Positions 46,276-54,050 of a stretch of 64,000 nucleotides of DNA are shown piece after piece. The notes beneath the pieces were generated by a model. The model had not been told where the DNA came from, did no database searches, and saw nothing but the letters and a program-made list of their open reading frames with translations. A program made the translations under genes and the position numbers. The stretch comes from G020353115 sp964389685 (GTDB lineage: Bacteria > Bacteroidota > Bacteroidia > Bacteroidales > VadinHA17), in NCBI GenBank assembly GCA_964389685.1, contig CAYMFM010000015.1, positions 3,663 to 67,662 on the forward strand. Direction: 5' to 3'. Position 1 is the first letter of the stretch; every line of letters begins with the position of its first letter.

Positions 46276-46361
46276 TTGACAAACCGGATGGTCCGCTTAT
46301 GGGGGATATGTACTGATGGACTCCTGACGCTATACCGTAAACACTTCAGGAATGATCCTGT

Positions 46362-47714
46362 TTAGTTATTCTGTTGTTTTTTATTGTTCCTGTGGTCGAT
46401 AAATTTTACCATTTTTCTTCCCGACCGGGGATTTTGTATCTTATTGATGTAGTCAATGGATTCAAAACGAATAGCGGGAGCAACCCGCAGGTGTGCACGG
46501 AAATGATCTTTGATCTCCTTTTCAAAACCTTGAGGTATCTGTTCACATCCGATGCGGATCAGGATTTGATCCGTACCAATCTCGTCGGTATACACCTCTA
46601 CAACATAATTTACCACCTCCTTCAGGTTATCGAGAATATCGTATAAAGCATAGGGATAGAGTGTGGTTCCTTTGAATTTGATCATCTGATTTTTTCTGCC
46701 AATAACCGGACCCAACCGCATGCTCTGACGCCCGCATGGACAGGGATCGGTATAGTGGAAACAGATATCTCCGGTCTTATAGCGTAACAGGGGCATTCCC
46801 TCCACACCGAGGGTAGTAATTGTAACTTCACCGGCCTCTCCTTCACGAACCGGGGTATCCTTCTCGTCAAGAAATTCAACAATGATTAGTTCCGGGTGAT
46901 GATGACCGCCCTTTCCCTGTCCGCATTCTGTAAAAGCGGTTGACATCTCTGTGGATGCATAGGTTGAATAGAGTGCAAGGCCCCATTTTTCCTTTATTCT
47001 TGTCCCGATCGGGCCAAGTGTGAAATCAGGATTTCGGATCGGTTCTCCAATACATACGGCCTTTTTTAATGAGGAGTTGCGATAATCTATCTTTTGCTGT
47101 TCGGCATATTCAATCAGTTTCAGAATGAATGATGGTACACAAACGATTGTTGTTGGGGATAGTCGTTGAACAGTATCCCACTGCAATTCCGGAATACCGC
47201 CTCCAACCCTGACAACTCCTGCTCCCAGCCTTCGGGCTCCCATCCAATAGGCCAGGCCAGCCATAAACCGTTTGTCAATGGTCAGCGCAAGCTGATAGAT
47301 ATCATTGGAAGAACCGTCGGCACAGGCAAAGGAGATGGCTTCATTGTACGCCAGACGATCCAGATCCTGATCGGTCATTGCCAGGGTAACGGGGTCACCA
47401 AGGGTCCCGGAAGTGGTAATGTAATCTATGATTTTTTCCTTTCCGACACAGATAAAATCCAGGTTATATAACTGCAGGTCGTTCTTTGTCGTTGGGGGAA
47501 TATGCGAGAGATCTTTCAGGGTTCGGATTGCACCGATATCCAATCCGCACTGTTTAAACAGCGCGGAGTAAAAGGCGGAGTTACCGGAAAGATAATGCAA
47601 CAGATTCACCAATTTTTCAACCTGATATTTCTCAACAACATCGGATGGTTGTTTTTCAATTTCAGGAATAAAATCCCAGCCCGGAGGCATATTGGTTATT
47701 TCATGCAGGTTCAT
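46362..47714 (-). CDS. Phenylacetate-CoA ligase-like AMP-forming enzyme
   Basis: A 450-aa AMP-forming adenylase of the PaaK type. Seen: the ATP-binding loop YITTSGTLGDPVTL, STYASTEMSTAFTEC, RYKTGDICF and DPCPCGRQSMRLGPVIGRKN MIKFKGTTLYP, which matches PaaK proteins that activate aryl or other carboxylic acids. It could load an acid onto CoA or the nearby ACP. Last gene of a minus-strand operon (18 bp after the 134-aa unknown protein) and convergent with the KASIII operon. Substrate not readable from sequence. Confidence 0.87.
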   Translation of the reverse strand: MNLHEITNMPPGWDFIPEIEKQPSDVVEKYQVEKLVNLLHYLSGNSAFYSALFKQCGLDIGAIRTLKDLSHIPPTTKNDLQLYNLDFICVGKEKIIDYITTSGTLGDPVTLAMTDQDLDRLAYNEAISFACADGSSNDIYQLALTIDKRFMAGLAYWMGARRLGAGVVRVGGGIPELQWDTVQRLSPTTIVCVPSFILKLIEYAEQQKIDYRNSSLKKAVCIGEPIRNPDFTLGPIGTRIKEKWGLALYSTYASTEMSTAFTECGQGKGGHHHPELIIVEFLDEKDTPVREGEAGEVTITTLGVEGMPLLRYKTGDICFHYTDPCPCGRQSMRLGPVIGRKNQMIKFKGTTLYPYALYDILDNLKEVVNYVVEVYTDEIGTDQILIRIGCEQIPQGFEKEIKDHFRAHLRVAPAIRFESIDYINKIQNPRSGRKMVKFIDHRNNKKQQNN

Positions 47715-47732
47715 ATGATGACAATTTTAACG

Positions 47733-48107
47733 TTATTCATCCATCAGTTTTATAACCTCCTCTTTACTTATTCTTTCCCATTGAGGATCAGTAAGCGATT
47801 CTCCATCCCAGGCGAACGTGACGCGATCAAAAGTCTCCTGATAAAAGGAGAGGGTTGAACTCGTTTTCGGCGTACGCTCGATGAATATCATACGGTTCGG
47901 ATCAATCCTGTATTTCTGGCAGATCTCCTGCGCCAGATGAGTATTCCAATTCGTTATCGATGTACCAGGGTTAGTATCATAAAATTCAGTTACCAGGATG
48001 ATTGCTTTCTCTTTTTTTTTAACAATTTTCAAACCACACAGGGAAGTGATTCCCCATTCACCCTTGAAGTGATACATTTCTTCAACAAACTGATCCTGAC
48101 CTTTCAT
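47733..48107 (-). CDS. Hypothetical protein in the metabolite operon
   Basis: A protein of 124 aa from ATG 48107 (MKGQDQFVEEMYHFKGEWGI), or 134 aa if the upstream start at 48137 is used. It has no signal peptide or membrane segment. Residues such as NPGTSITNWNTHLAQEICQK and YRIDPNRMIFIERTP suggest a compact alpha/beta fold. I do not recognise the family. It is placed between the radical-SAM gene (15 to 44 bp upstream) and the PaaK-like gene (18 bp downstream), so a role linked to that pathway is likely. Confidence 0.6.
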   Translation of the reverse strand: MKGQDQFVEEMYHFKGEWGITSLCGLKIVKKKEKAIILVTEFYDTNPGTSITNWNTHLAQEICQKYRIDPNRMIFIERTPKTSSTLSFYQETFDRVTFAWDGESLTDPQWERISKEEVIKLMDE

Positions 48108-48151
48108 GGTGTAAAAAAAATTCACCAGGTTAAGCATGCGGTTTCCTGCGA

Positions 48152-49423
48152 TTACCGTTGAATAACCCTTCCGAAACTTTTATCGGCAAGATCTCTTCTC
48201 CGGGGTTGGTAGGTACCATCATCCATCTCTTTTTCGATTACTTTCATAATTAATGTGAACATTTTCTGCTCCTGTGTTTCATCCTTATAAAATGAATCCC
48301 AGGCATAATGGTACAATTCCTGTAACCGTTCCGGAGACATATGCTTTGGTTTGAAAACGACCTTACCGGCGTTGTACTCGTTCCAATCGTTACTGATAAT
48401 CCGGTGTTCTTTTTTTAGATCATCATGTGCTTTGGTATGTGGGAAGGGTGTCAACACGGTGAATTCAGCAAGATCAAGGTTAATTTCAAAAAGAAAATCG
48501 ATCAACCGTTTTATGTCATCCTCGGTCTGGTTATCCATTCCGAGCAAGATGGTCCCTTCCACTGAAATGTCAAAGTCATGGTATCGTTGTATTCTCTTTT
48601 TGATGTAGTCGGAGGTATCAAATATTGCCTGGTAAACATACCACGCACCAGCTTGGGCAGCAAGATCCAGCACTTCGGGTTTATCTTCAATGGTATGACT
48701 GCACCAATTTTTTTTCAAGGGGATCATGGCTTTGAAGAGATCTTTTTCCCACTGTGTGTCCTGAGCGAGGGAATTATCCACAATGAAGAGCCGGTTGGTT
48801 TCAATGGTTTCCAATTCCTCGATTGACTTTTCGATCGGTCGTGGCCGGAATACTCTTCCGCCCAGAAAAGAGACGGCACATGGGTAGCAATTGAACCTGC
48901 ACCCCCGCGATGCATGGAACAGGTCAACCATCTGCACTCCTTTATGGAAGTAAAGTTCCCGGGTAAGAATATCCCTGCGTGCAGGGCCTACAATGGAGAC
49001 ATCCAATGGCTCCTGATTCAAAAAATTATAGACTTTCTTTAACCGGTTTTGTTTGAAGTCCTCAAAGACCTGTTCCAGTCTGCCTTCTACTTCACCGAGG
49101 AATATGGAGTCGGCATGTTGCAGTGTTTCTTCAGCGTGCAACATGGTGGCGATCCCTCCGAAGATCACCTTTATTCCCCTTTTCTGGTATTCATGGGCGA
49201 TCTCCCAGCCCCGTTTAAGCTGTATGGTGAGCATCATTGAAATACCAACAAAATCAGCCGGATCCTCAAAGTCAAGTGGCTGGACGTTTTCATCAATGAA
49301 ATCAATCTCGACAAAATCGGGCAGGGCTGCTGCAAATACAACCGGACCATGCGGAGGAAGATTAAAAATGGTCTGCCCCTCCAGCTTCTCCCATCGCGGA
49401 TATATCAGTTTAAATTTCATACT
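48152..49423 (-). CDS. B12-binding domain radical SAM protein
   Basis: A 423-aa radical S-adenosylmethionine enzyme; ATG at 49423 (MKFKLIYPRWEKLEGQTIFN) is preferred over 49438. The N-terminal 130 residues form a cobalamin-binding-like Rossmann domain (LPPHGPVVFAAALPDFVEID, GIKVIFGGIATMLH). The cluster motif is CRFNCYPC (Cys 174, 178, 181, CX3CX2C), after FHASRG. Such enzymes methylate or rearrange unactivated carbons. The visible B12-domain residues do not include the DXHXXG motif, as in many class B members. It lies 48 bp from the sulfotransferase stop, within the same operon. Confidence 0.88.
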   Translation of the reverse strand, partial: SMKFKLIYPRWEKLEGQTIFNLPPHGPVVFAAALPDFVEIDFIDENVQPLDFEDPADFVGISMMLTIQLKRGWEIAHEYQKRGIKVIFGGIATMLHAEETLQHADSIFLGEVEGRLEQVFEDFKQNRLKKVYNFLNQEPLDVSIVGPARRDILTRELYFHKGVQMVDLFHASRGCRFNCYPCAVSFLGGRVFRPRPIEKSIEELETIETNRLFIVDNSLAQDTQWEKDLFKAMIPLKKNWCSHTIEDKPEVLDLAAQAGAWYVYQAIFDTSDYIKKRIQRYHDFDISVEGTILLGMDNQTEDDIKRLIDFLFEINLDLAEFTVLTPFPHTKAHDDLKKEHRIISNDWNEYNAGKVVFKPKHMSPERLQELYHYAWDSFYKDETQEQKMFTLIMKVIEKEMDDGTYQPRRRDLADKSFGRVIQR

Positions 49424-49470
49424 GCTTCTACTTTTCATAAACTCTTTCCATTCCGTGTATCACGATTCGG

Positions 49471-50562
49471 TTAATACGGATTCTCATAACCACATCGTTT
49501 CAATTCATGACTTAATTCTACTGAAATCTGATTCGCTTCCTCTTCGGATAATGTATACCTGTTTTTTCTATAATCTTTGTTTTGCCTGAGAAAATTGAGT
49601 ATTACCTGTTCCTGTTCTGAGGAAAAAGTCAGGCCCATTTGATCATACAGGGTTTTGAGTACGTGCAGCGGATCAGCTTCAAACTCCTCAAATTTTACCT
49701 CACTATAGCTGTTCTCCGGGAGTGAATCCAGGGATTTTCTGATGTTATTCATCATCGTTTTATAAACGGCAATCACTTCAGAAAACGGTGGATCGGAATG
49801 ATATTGCCGCAGACAATTCTGTCTTCCAACAATTCTCCACATGTGCCGTGTGGAGGGAATGACAACGTATGGATTTCGGTAAATGTGGATGAAATAGGCA
49901 TTTGGGAACATCTTTTTTAACAGCTCGATTCGCAGGGAATGGAATGGATTTTTAAACAGGATCCTTTTTTTGTATTGAAAAACAAGTTTCGTATAAAACA
50001 ATTTAAAGGAATCGATCCATGCGTTGAGTTGAGTTGTATCCGGGACGAAGGTAGAATAACCGGAGAGAAAATAGCTTTGGTTTTTAGGAAAGATCAGTTT
50101 TTCAAGGGGTGAATGCATGCTCATTTTCAAAATCGCATATTCATCCTCTTGTGGCTCATCAAAACCAAGCTTAACCTGATCCATCGGACGAACACTTTCC
50201 AGCATGCGGGTCATAATGGGTTTAAAATATCGTCTGGAAACCAAAAAATTATCGGGAACGGACACCTGAAAAACCGTCGGGGATGCAAATCGTTCATCCA
50301 GGTTTAACAATTGATGGAGATAGGTGCTCCCCGTCCTCCAATGTCCAATGATGAAAATCGGATCATCAGGTGGCTGAAAATTCTTTATCTTTTCTCTGAG
50401 CCGTTTTTTCTCGAGAGAGGAGAGGAAAGATGACCAGACTCCTCCTTGCAATAAAAAAAGGACGCGGAATAGGTATTTTGGACGATAGGATAATTCATTC
50501 CGCCTGAGCAGTCGAAAAAAATGGCTCAATTTTATTCCGGCAAGGAGGTAAGAATGTTTCAT
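49471..50562 (-). CDS. Sulfotransferase family protein
   Basis: A 363-aa PAPS-dependent sulfotransferase-type protein (start at ATG 50562, or 50571). The 5'-phosphosulfate loop is DPIFIIGHWRTGSTYLHQLL, and the 3'-phosphate region is FIHIYRNPYVVIPSTRHMW with conserved Arg and Ser. This places it in the large sulfotransferase family 3 group that includes bacterial tailoring enzymes. It could sulfate a hydroxyl on the pathway product or lipid. It lies 87 bp downstream of the ACP gene in the minus-strand operon. Confidence 0.88.
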   Translation of the reverse strand: MKHSYLLAGIKLSHFFRLLRRNELSYRPKYLFRVLFLLQGGVWSSFLSSLEKKRLREKIKNFQPPDDPIFIIGHWRTGSTYLHQLLNLDERFASPTVFQVSVPDNFLVSRRYFKPIMTRMLESVRPMDQVKLGFDEPQEDEYAILKMSMHSPLEKLIFPKNQSYFLSGYSTFVPDTTQLNAWIDSFKLFYTKLVFQYKKRILFKNPFHSLRIELLKKMFPNAYFIHIYRNPYVVIPSTRHMWRIVGRQNCLRQYHSDPPFSEVIAVYKTMMNNIRKSLDSLPENSYSEVKFEEFEADPLHVLKTLYDQMGLTFSSEQEQVILNFLRQNKDYRKNRYTLSEEEANQISVELSHELKRCGYENPY

Positions 50563-50658
50563 CACTACCAAAAATTAACTCGATATGTCAGACCAGGTAT
50601 GGGCCGTGAGAATTATGCAGAAGAAATGTGGATCAGACAACCTGATGAAGAATGAATA

Positions 50659-50943
50659 TTATTCTATATGTGCTAATTCTTTGGCAACAAATTCAGCGAT
50701 TGTATCAATGGATTCCAGCACGGTACGTGCCAGGTTTTGATCGGCAATTCTGACATTATATTTTCGTTGTACAGCCATGACAATCTCGATAGCATCAATG
50801 GAATCCAAACCCAGAATATTGTCCCTGGCAAACAGCGGATCGCCGGTATTAATATTTTCTGGTTTAACGTGTTGTATATTTAACGCTTCGATAATCAGGG
50901 CTTTAATTTCATCCTTCAAACCGGAAATATTCACCTGATTCAT
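50659..50943 (-). CDS. Acyl carrier protein
   Basis: A 94-aa acyl carrier protein. It starts MNQVNISGLKDEIKALIIEA, and the phosphopantetheine attachment site is NILGLDSIDAIEIVM (Ser near residue 48), followed by the acidic helix 2 and the VLESIDTIAEFVAKEL helix 4. It is the only free carrier protein in the window, so it is the probable acyl or aryl carrier for the PaaK-like ligase, BtrH-like acyltransferase and KASIII-fold protein. Placed between the BtrH-like and sulfotransferase genes. Confidence 0.93.
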   Translation of the reverse strand: MNQVNISGLKDEIKALIIEALNIQHVKPENINTGDPLFARDNILGLDSIDAIEIVMAVQRKYNVRIADQNLARTVLESIDTIAEFVAKELAHIE

Positions 50944-50967
50944 TCCTGCTTCAGTTTTACACTATTC

Positions 50968-51969
50968 TTACACCGTTTTACTCAAATCCTGAAAGAATGC
51001 TTTTTCAAGATCACCTCTTTCTCTGATGAGGTTACTCAACTCTTTCAGGTTACTTTCACCCAATTCTCTTTTTTTCCCAATTTTGGCTGCAATATAAGAA
51101 ATGTTCCGCCAACCGTCACCAATTTCCATCATTCTTTTCGACATATCGGAGAGAGCGGGGCTATTTAAAATACCGGATGCTTGTTGTAAAAAGGTAGCAT
51201 ACATGTAACGAAATCCGGCTCCTCCTGTTCCCTGATCCTCCAGCAAGATATTAATCTTCATTACTTCATGGGAAAGGTGTTCAATATCCCTGGCTAACCT
51301 GGGCCACTCCATGATTTTATCTGCAAACCGGTATATTCCTTTGACACCGATAAAGGGTACCGGCAGTTTCAGCATGTTGTAACAGGCACTTTTTATCCCT
51401 GTTACGATCGCTTTTTCAAAGGGTACTTCGCCGGTGATTTTTTCCGGGTAGAAGAGGAATCCTTTTGGAGCCATGTTGCCACCAGCAAAACGGGCTTTTC
51501 TCATGAGCTCGAAGTCCAGTTCGACAATTTGTGGATAATAACTGTCGCTCAGAATATAATTTACCCCGTTTTTTCCGATTACAGTAATGTAGTGAACATT
51601 GATATGGACCCGTTGCCACTCCGGAATGTATTTCATGTAAAAGAAATCAACCTGGGCACCGGTGGCAATATTTTGCTCAAGAAGGGAGTCCAATGCTTCA
51701 ATACCGGATTTTTGATTGCGGAATTTATGGGTCTTGAATGAAATGCCCAGGCGTTTTGCCACATTTGTCCGGATATGACCGGGACGATTCCGTACGATGA
51801 AGGTAGGAAAAGTGAAGAAAGGGGTATTAATGTATCCGAAGAATATTCCCCCGGCAATACCAAATACCAGCGGTTCGGTAATTTCCAGGCCAGCATGGTT
51901 TAACAGGCTGGCAACTGTACCGGATTCACAATGTGCCCCCATTCTATGTTCAAAATGGACTTTACTCAT
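50968..51969 (-). CDS. BtrH-like N-terminal/DUF4872 acyltransferase
   Basis: A 333-aa protein resembling BtrH, the butirosin acyltransferase that moves an acyl group from an ACP to an amine. The probable nucleophile Cys is in MGAHCESGTVASLL near residue 14; the papain-like N-domain follows (FGIAGGIFFGYINTPFFTFP, QVDFFYM, VHINVHYITVIG with His, LSDSYYP with Asp). The C-terminal half is a helical DUF4872-type domain (YMYATFLQQASGI). It is next to an ACP gene (24 bp), as expected. Start overlaps the HTH-gene stop by one base (TAATG). Confidence 0.85.
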   Translation of the reverse strand: MSKVHFEHRMGAHCESGTVASLLNHAGLEITEPLVFGIAGGIFFGYINTPFFTFPTFIVRNRPGHIRTNVAKRLGISFKTHKFRNQKSGIEALDSLLEQNIATGAQVDFFYMKYIPEWQRVHINVHYITVIGKNGVNYILSDSYYPQIVELDFELMRKARFAGGNMAPKGFLFYPEKITGEVPFEKAIVTGIKSACYNMLKLPVPFIGVKGIYRFADKIMEWPRLARDIEHLSHEVMKINILLEDQGTGGAGFRYMYATFLQQASGILNSPALSDMSKRMMEIGDGWRNISYIAAKIGKKRELGESNLKELSNLIRERGDLEKAFFQDLSKTV

Positions 51970-52442
51970 TACTGCTTCGATTCAATTTTAGTTACTACAA
52001 ATGTCGGGTTCTTTGTATTTAACTGGTTGATATCTAATGTTGAGCGTTCCTCTTCCCGGGTGATTAATATCTGGAAGAAGTTTGCAACAGGGATATCAAA
52101 CACCTCTGCAAATTTACTCAACAGGGGGAGACGGATCTTGTTAAAAAACTCAGGTTTCAGGTATTTTTTAAGTTTAACACGCCGAATATGCACACGTGCT
52201 GCCAGATCGGCAATGCTCAGATCCTGTAACGTCATGTAATATTCAATCGGACTGATTTTCCCTTCTATAACCTTTGTTCTCAATGACAATTCCAGGTTTT
52301 TTTGCTTCAGGTAATAATCATCCAGATAATTTTTTGACAGGTACGATCCGGAAATAATCGGACCATATTGCTGATCTTCTTTCTCAACATAATAGATATG
52401 TTGCTGTGGTTTATAATCCACGTAAAGATCTTTCTCTTTCAT
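51969..52442 (-). CDS. HTH (XRE-like) regulator at the head of the metabolite operon
   Basis: A 157-aa protein with a helix-turn-helix in the C-terminal half: LQDLSIADLAARVHIRRVKL KKYLKPEFFNKI, then LPLLSKFAEVFDIPVANFFQ ILI, the tail of XRE-type domains. The N-terminal 70 residues (YKPQQHIYYVEKEDQQYGPI) are of unknown type. As first gene of the operon, coupled to the BtrH-like gene, it may be autoregulatory or control the cluster. Domain family by eye only. Confidence 0.7.
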   Translation of the reverse strand: MKEKDLYVDYKPQQHIYYVEKEDQQYGPIISGSYLSKNYLDDYYLKQKNLELSLRTKVIEGKISPIEYYMTLQDLSIADLAARVHIRRVKLKKYLKPEFFNKIRLPLLSKFAEVFDIPVANFFQILITREEERSTLDINQLNTKNPTFVVTKIESKQ

Positions 52443-52872
52443 AACAACCCGTTATCTGTTTCAAATTTCAATCCCTCAAATAAAGCACTCGTAAACAAAA
52501 AACAACACAAAAAAAATAAAAATTATTGCAAAAATAACGATTCATGAAATGATTTTATTATCGTTATCCCGGGGATTATTAGACTCGGTAATAAGTTAAC
52601 CCGAAAAATTCAAAGAATTTTTCGCCATTTATGGCTGACGAAAAGTCAAATTCAAGTATGTCAACTGTTTCACTCAACAGTTATCTTCAAAACTGATGAA
52701 AATTTCATACCCAAACTTGAGGGTATTGAATTTGACTTTTATCAGGGTTAACCCTGACATATATAATTGATAATCAATAGATTTCAATTATGTATCGTCA
52801 TTATTCATGCATTCAGCATGAATAATTCGGGTTAACAAATTTGAATAAAAAAAATTCTGACTCAAATCAGGT
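52443..52872. other. 430-bp intergenic region with hairpin-rich repeat
   Basis: Apart from the operon promoter next to 52443, this gap holds the structured repeat at 52595-52836 (separate entry). No small ORF of note was recognised. The first 100 bases beyond the HTH gene are AT-rich and contain runs of A on the plus strand, suiting a minus-strand promoter, but no exact TAnnTTTG was found. Confidence 0.6.
52595..52836. repeat. Hairpin-rich element with inverted GTTAACCCGAA ends (MITE-like)
   Basis: Ends are inverted copies: GTTAACCCGAA (52595-52605) and TTCGGGTTAAC (52826-52836). Inside: a 9-bp stem GAAAAATTC/GAATTTTTC (52603-52623); a 15-bp stem AAAAGTCAAATTCAA (52641-52655) with its complement at 52726-52740; nested hairpins AACTGTT/AACAGTT (52663-52682) and ATACCC/GGGTAT (52707-52726); a 16-bp palindrome TCAGGGTTAACCCTGA (52742-52757) that repeats the end motif; and a 9-bp stem with 7-nt loop at 52801-52825. 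Its 51-base right end recurs inverted at 63948-63998. No coding capacity. Resembles a miniature inverted-repeat element or structured repetitive extragenic element. Confidence 0.7.
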
Positions 52873-53973
52873 TTATTTTTTCACCGCTTCAATAATGCTG
52901 AAATGGGATACCGTTCGAATGACCCTCTTAAGTTTGAAACCGGAGCGTCCCAGGATCTCTTCAAATTCACTGCGCGTCCGCTCTTTACCCCCTGGAGCAC
53001 CAATCAACATTTGAAGGTCAAAAATTTTCCCAAAGGATGGAGCGTTGTCTTCGCTGATCACCACTTCAACGATAAGCAGTTTTCCCGGGTCAGTCATGGC
53101 ATGATAAATATTTTTCAATAGGGCCACGCATTGATCATCATCAAAGGCATGAATGATGCTTTTCAGGACGTAGGTATCTCCTCCTTGCGGAACGGTTTCA
53201 AAAAAATCTCCGGGAATAATGGTAACGCGATCCTCCACGCCCAGTTTTTCAATGATTTTTCTTGCTCCGTCAACAACGTGGGGAAGATCGAAAAGAACAC
53301 CTTCCAGTTTTGGATATTCATGAAGAATGATGGATAGCAGGTATCCGTGTCCTCCACCGATGTCAACCAGTTTCTTCCGCCTGGAAAAATTGTAGGCAGA
53401 AAGAACCGTTGCACTTACTATTTCAGACGTTTCAGTCATTGCAAGGTTATACAGCCTGTTTTTTTCCGGATATTTCTTTAAATGTTCAAAAATATCCGTT
53501 CCCAGTATCTTTACCGCCGCATCCTTACCGGTTTTAATACAGTAATTCATTTCACCAACCATTTGCCAGTTAACCGGAGTCTGCTGGTGGGAAATCATGT
53601 TTTTCATCGAGCCAACACCCTCTTTCAATCCCCTGGCAAGGGGTGTCATTTGGAATGTTTTATTTGGTTTCTCACGAAAGATACCATAGCTGGCAAGAGC
53701 CCGTAAAAGCCGGTAGAGATTTTCAGGATTGGTCTTTGTGAGATCAGCCAGTTCTGTTACAGTTTTTGGTCCGTCAGACAAGCTATCGGCCAGCTCCAGT
53801 TCAACGGCTACACCAATTGCACGGGCGATCCAAATAGATTGACTAAGTTCAAATATCGCCATACTGTTTGGCCCTATTCTTCTTGCCGTTTTCAACAGAC
53901 AGTTCTTGATCCTGTCGATACACTTAACCAGTAATGCTGGTGGAAACCGCGGGATATTAACCTCTTCTTTCAT
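52873..53973 (-). CDS. SAM-dependent O-methyltransferase (caffeate/acetylserotonin OMT-like)
   Basis: A 366-aa enzyme of the plant-type O-methyltransferase fold. The N-terminal helical dimerisation domain (IGVAVELELADSLSDGPKTV TELADLTK ... LYRLLRALASYGIF) precedes the SAM domain with motif I LVDIGGGHGYLLSIIL, FDLPHVVDGARK, RVTIIPGDFF and LKSIIHAFDDDQCVALLKN, where the His matches the catalytic His of OMTs. It probably methylates a phenolic or enol oxygen, as in flexirubin-like aryl groups. Followed 77 bp upstream by the C45 gene in the same minus-strand unit. Confidence 0.88.
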   Translation of the reverse strand: MKEEVNIPRFPPALLVKCIDRIKNCLLKTARRIGPNSMAIFELSQSIWIARAIGVAVELELADSLSDGPKTVTELADLTKTNPENLYRLLRALASYGIFREKPNKTFQMTPLARGLKEGVGSMKNMISHQQTPVNWQMVGEMNYCIKTGKDAAVKILGTDIFEHLKKYPEKNRLYNLAMTETSEIVSATVLSAYNFSRRKKLVDIGGGHGYLLSIILHEYPKLEGVLFDLPHVVDGARKIIEKLGVEDRVTIIPGDFFETVPQGGDTYVLKSIIHAFDDDQCVALLKNIYHAMTDPGKLLIVEVVISEDNAPSFGKIFDLQMLIGAPGGKERTRSEFEEILGRSGFKLKRVIRTVSHFSIIEAVKK

Positions 53974-54050
53974 TCCGGATTGATATAGCGTAGTTCATTA
54001 AATAGCCCCCTGTTTTGATGTTAAATTAAGGAAAAATTGTGTGGGAATCA

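Noticed and set aside
46276..46361. Terminator between the convergent KASIII and PaaK-like genes
   Set aside because: Only a 6-bp TCCTGA/TCAGGA pairing with a long loop was found and no T-run; too weak to list.
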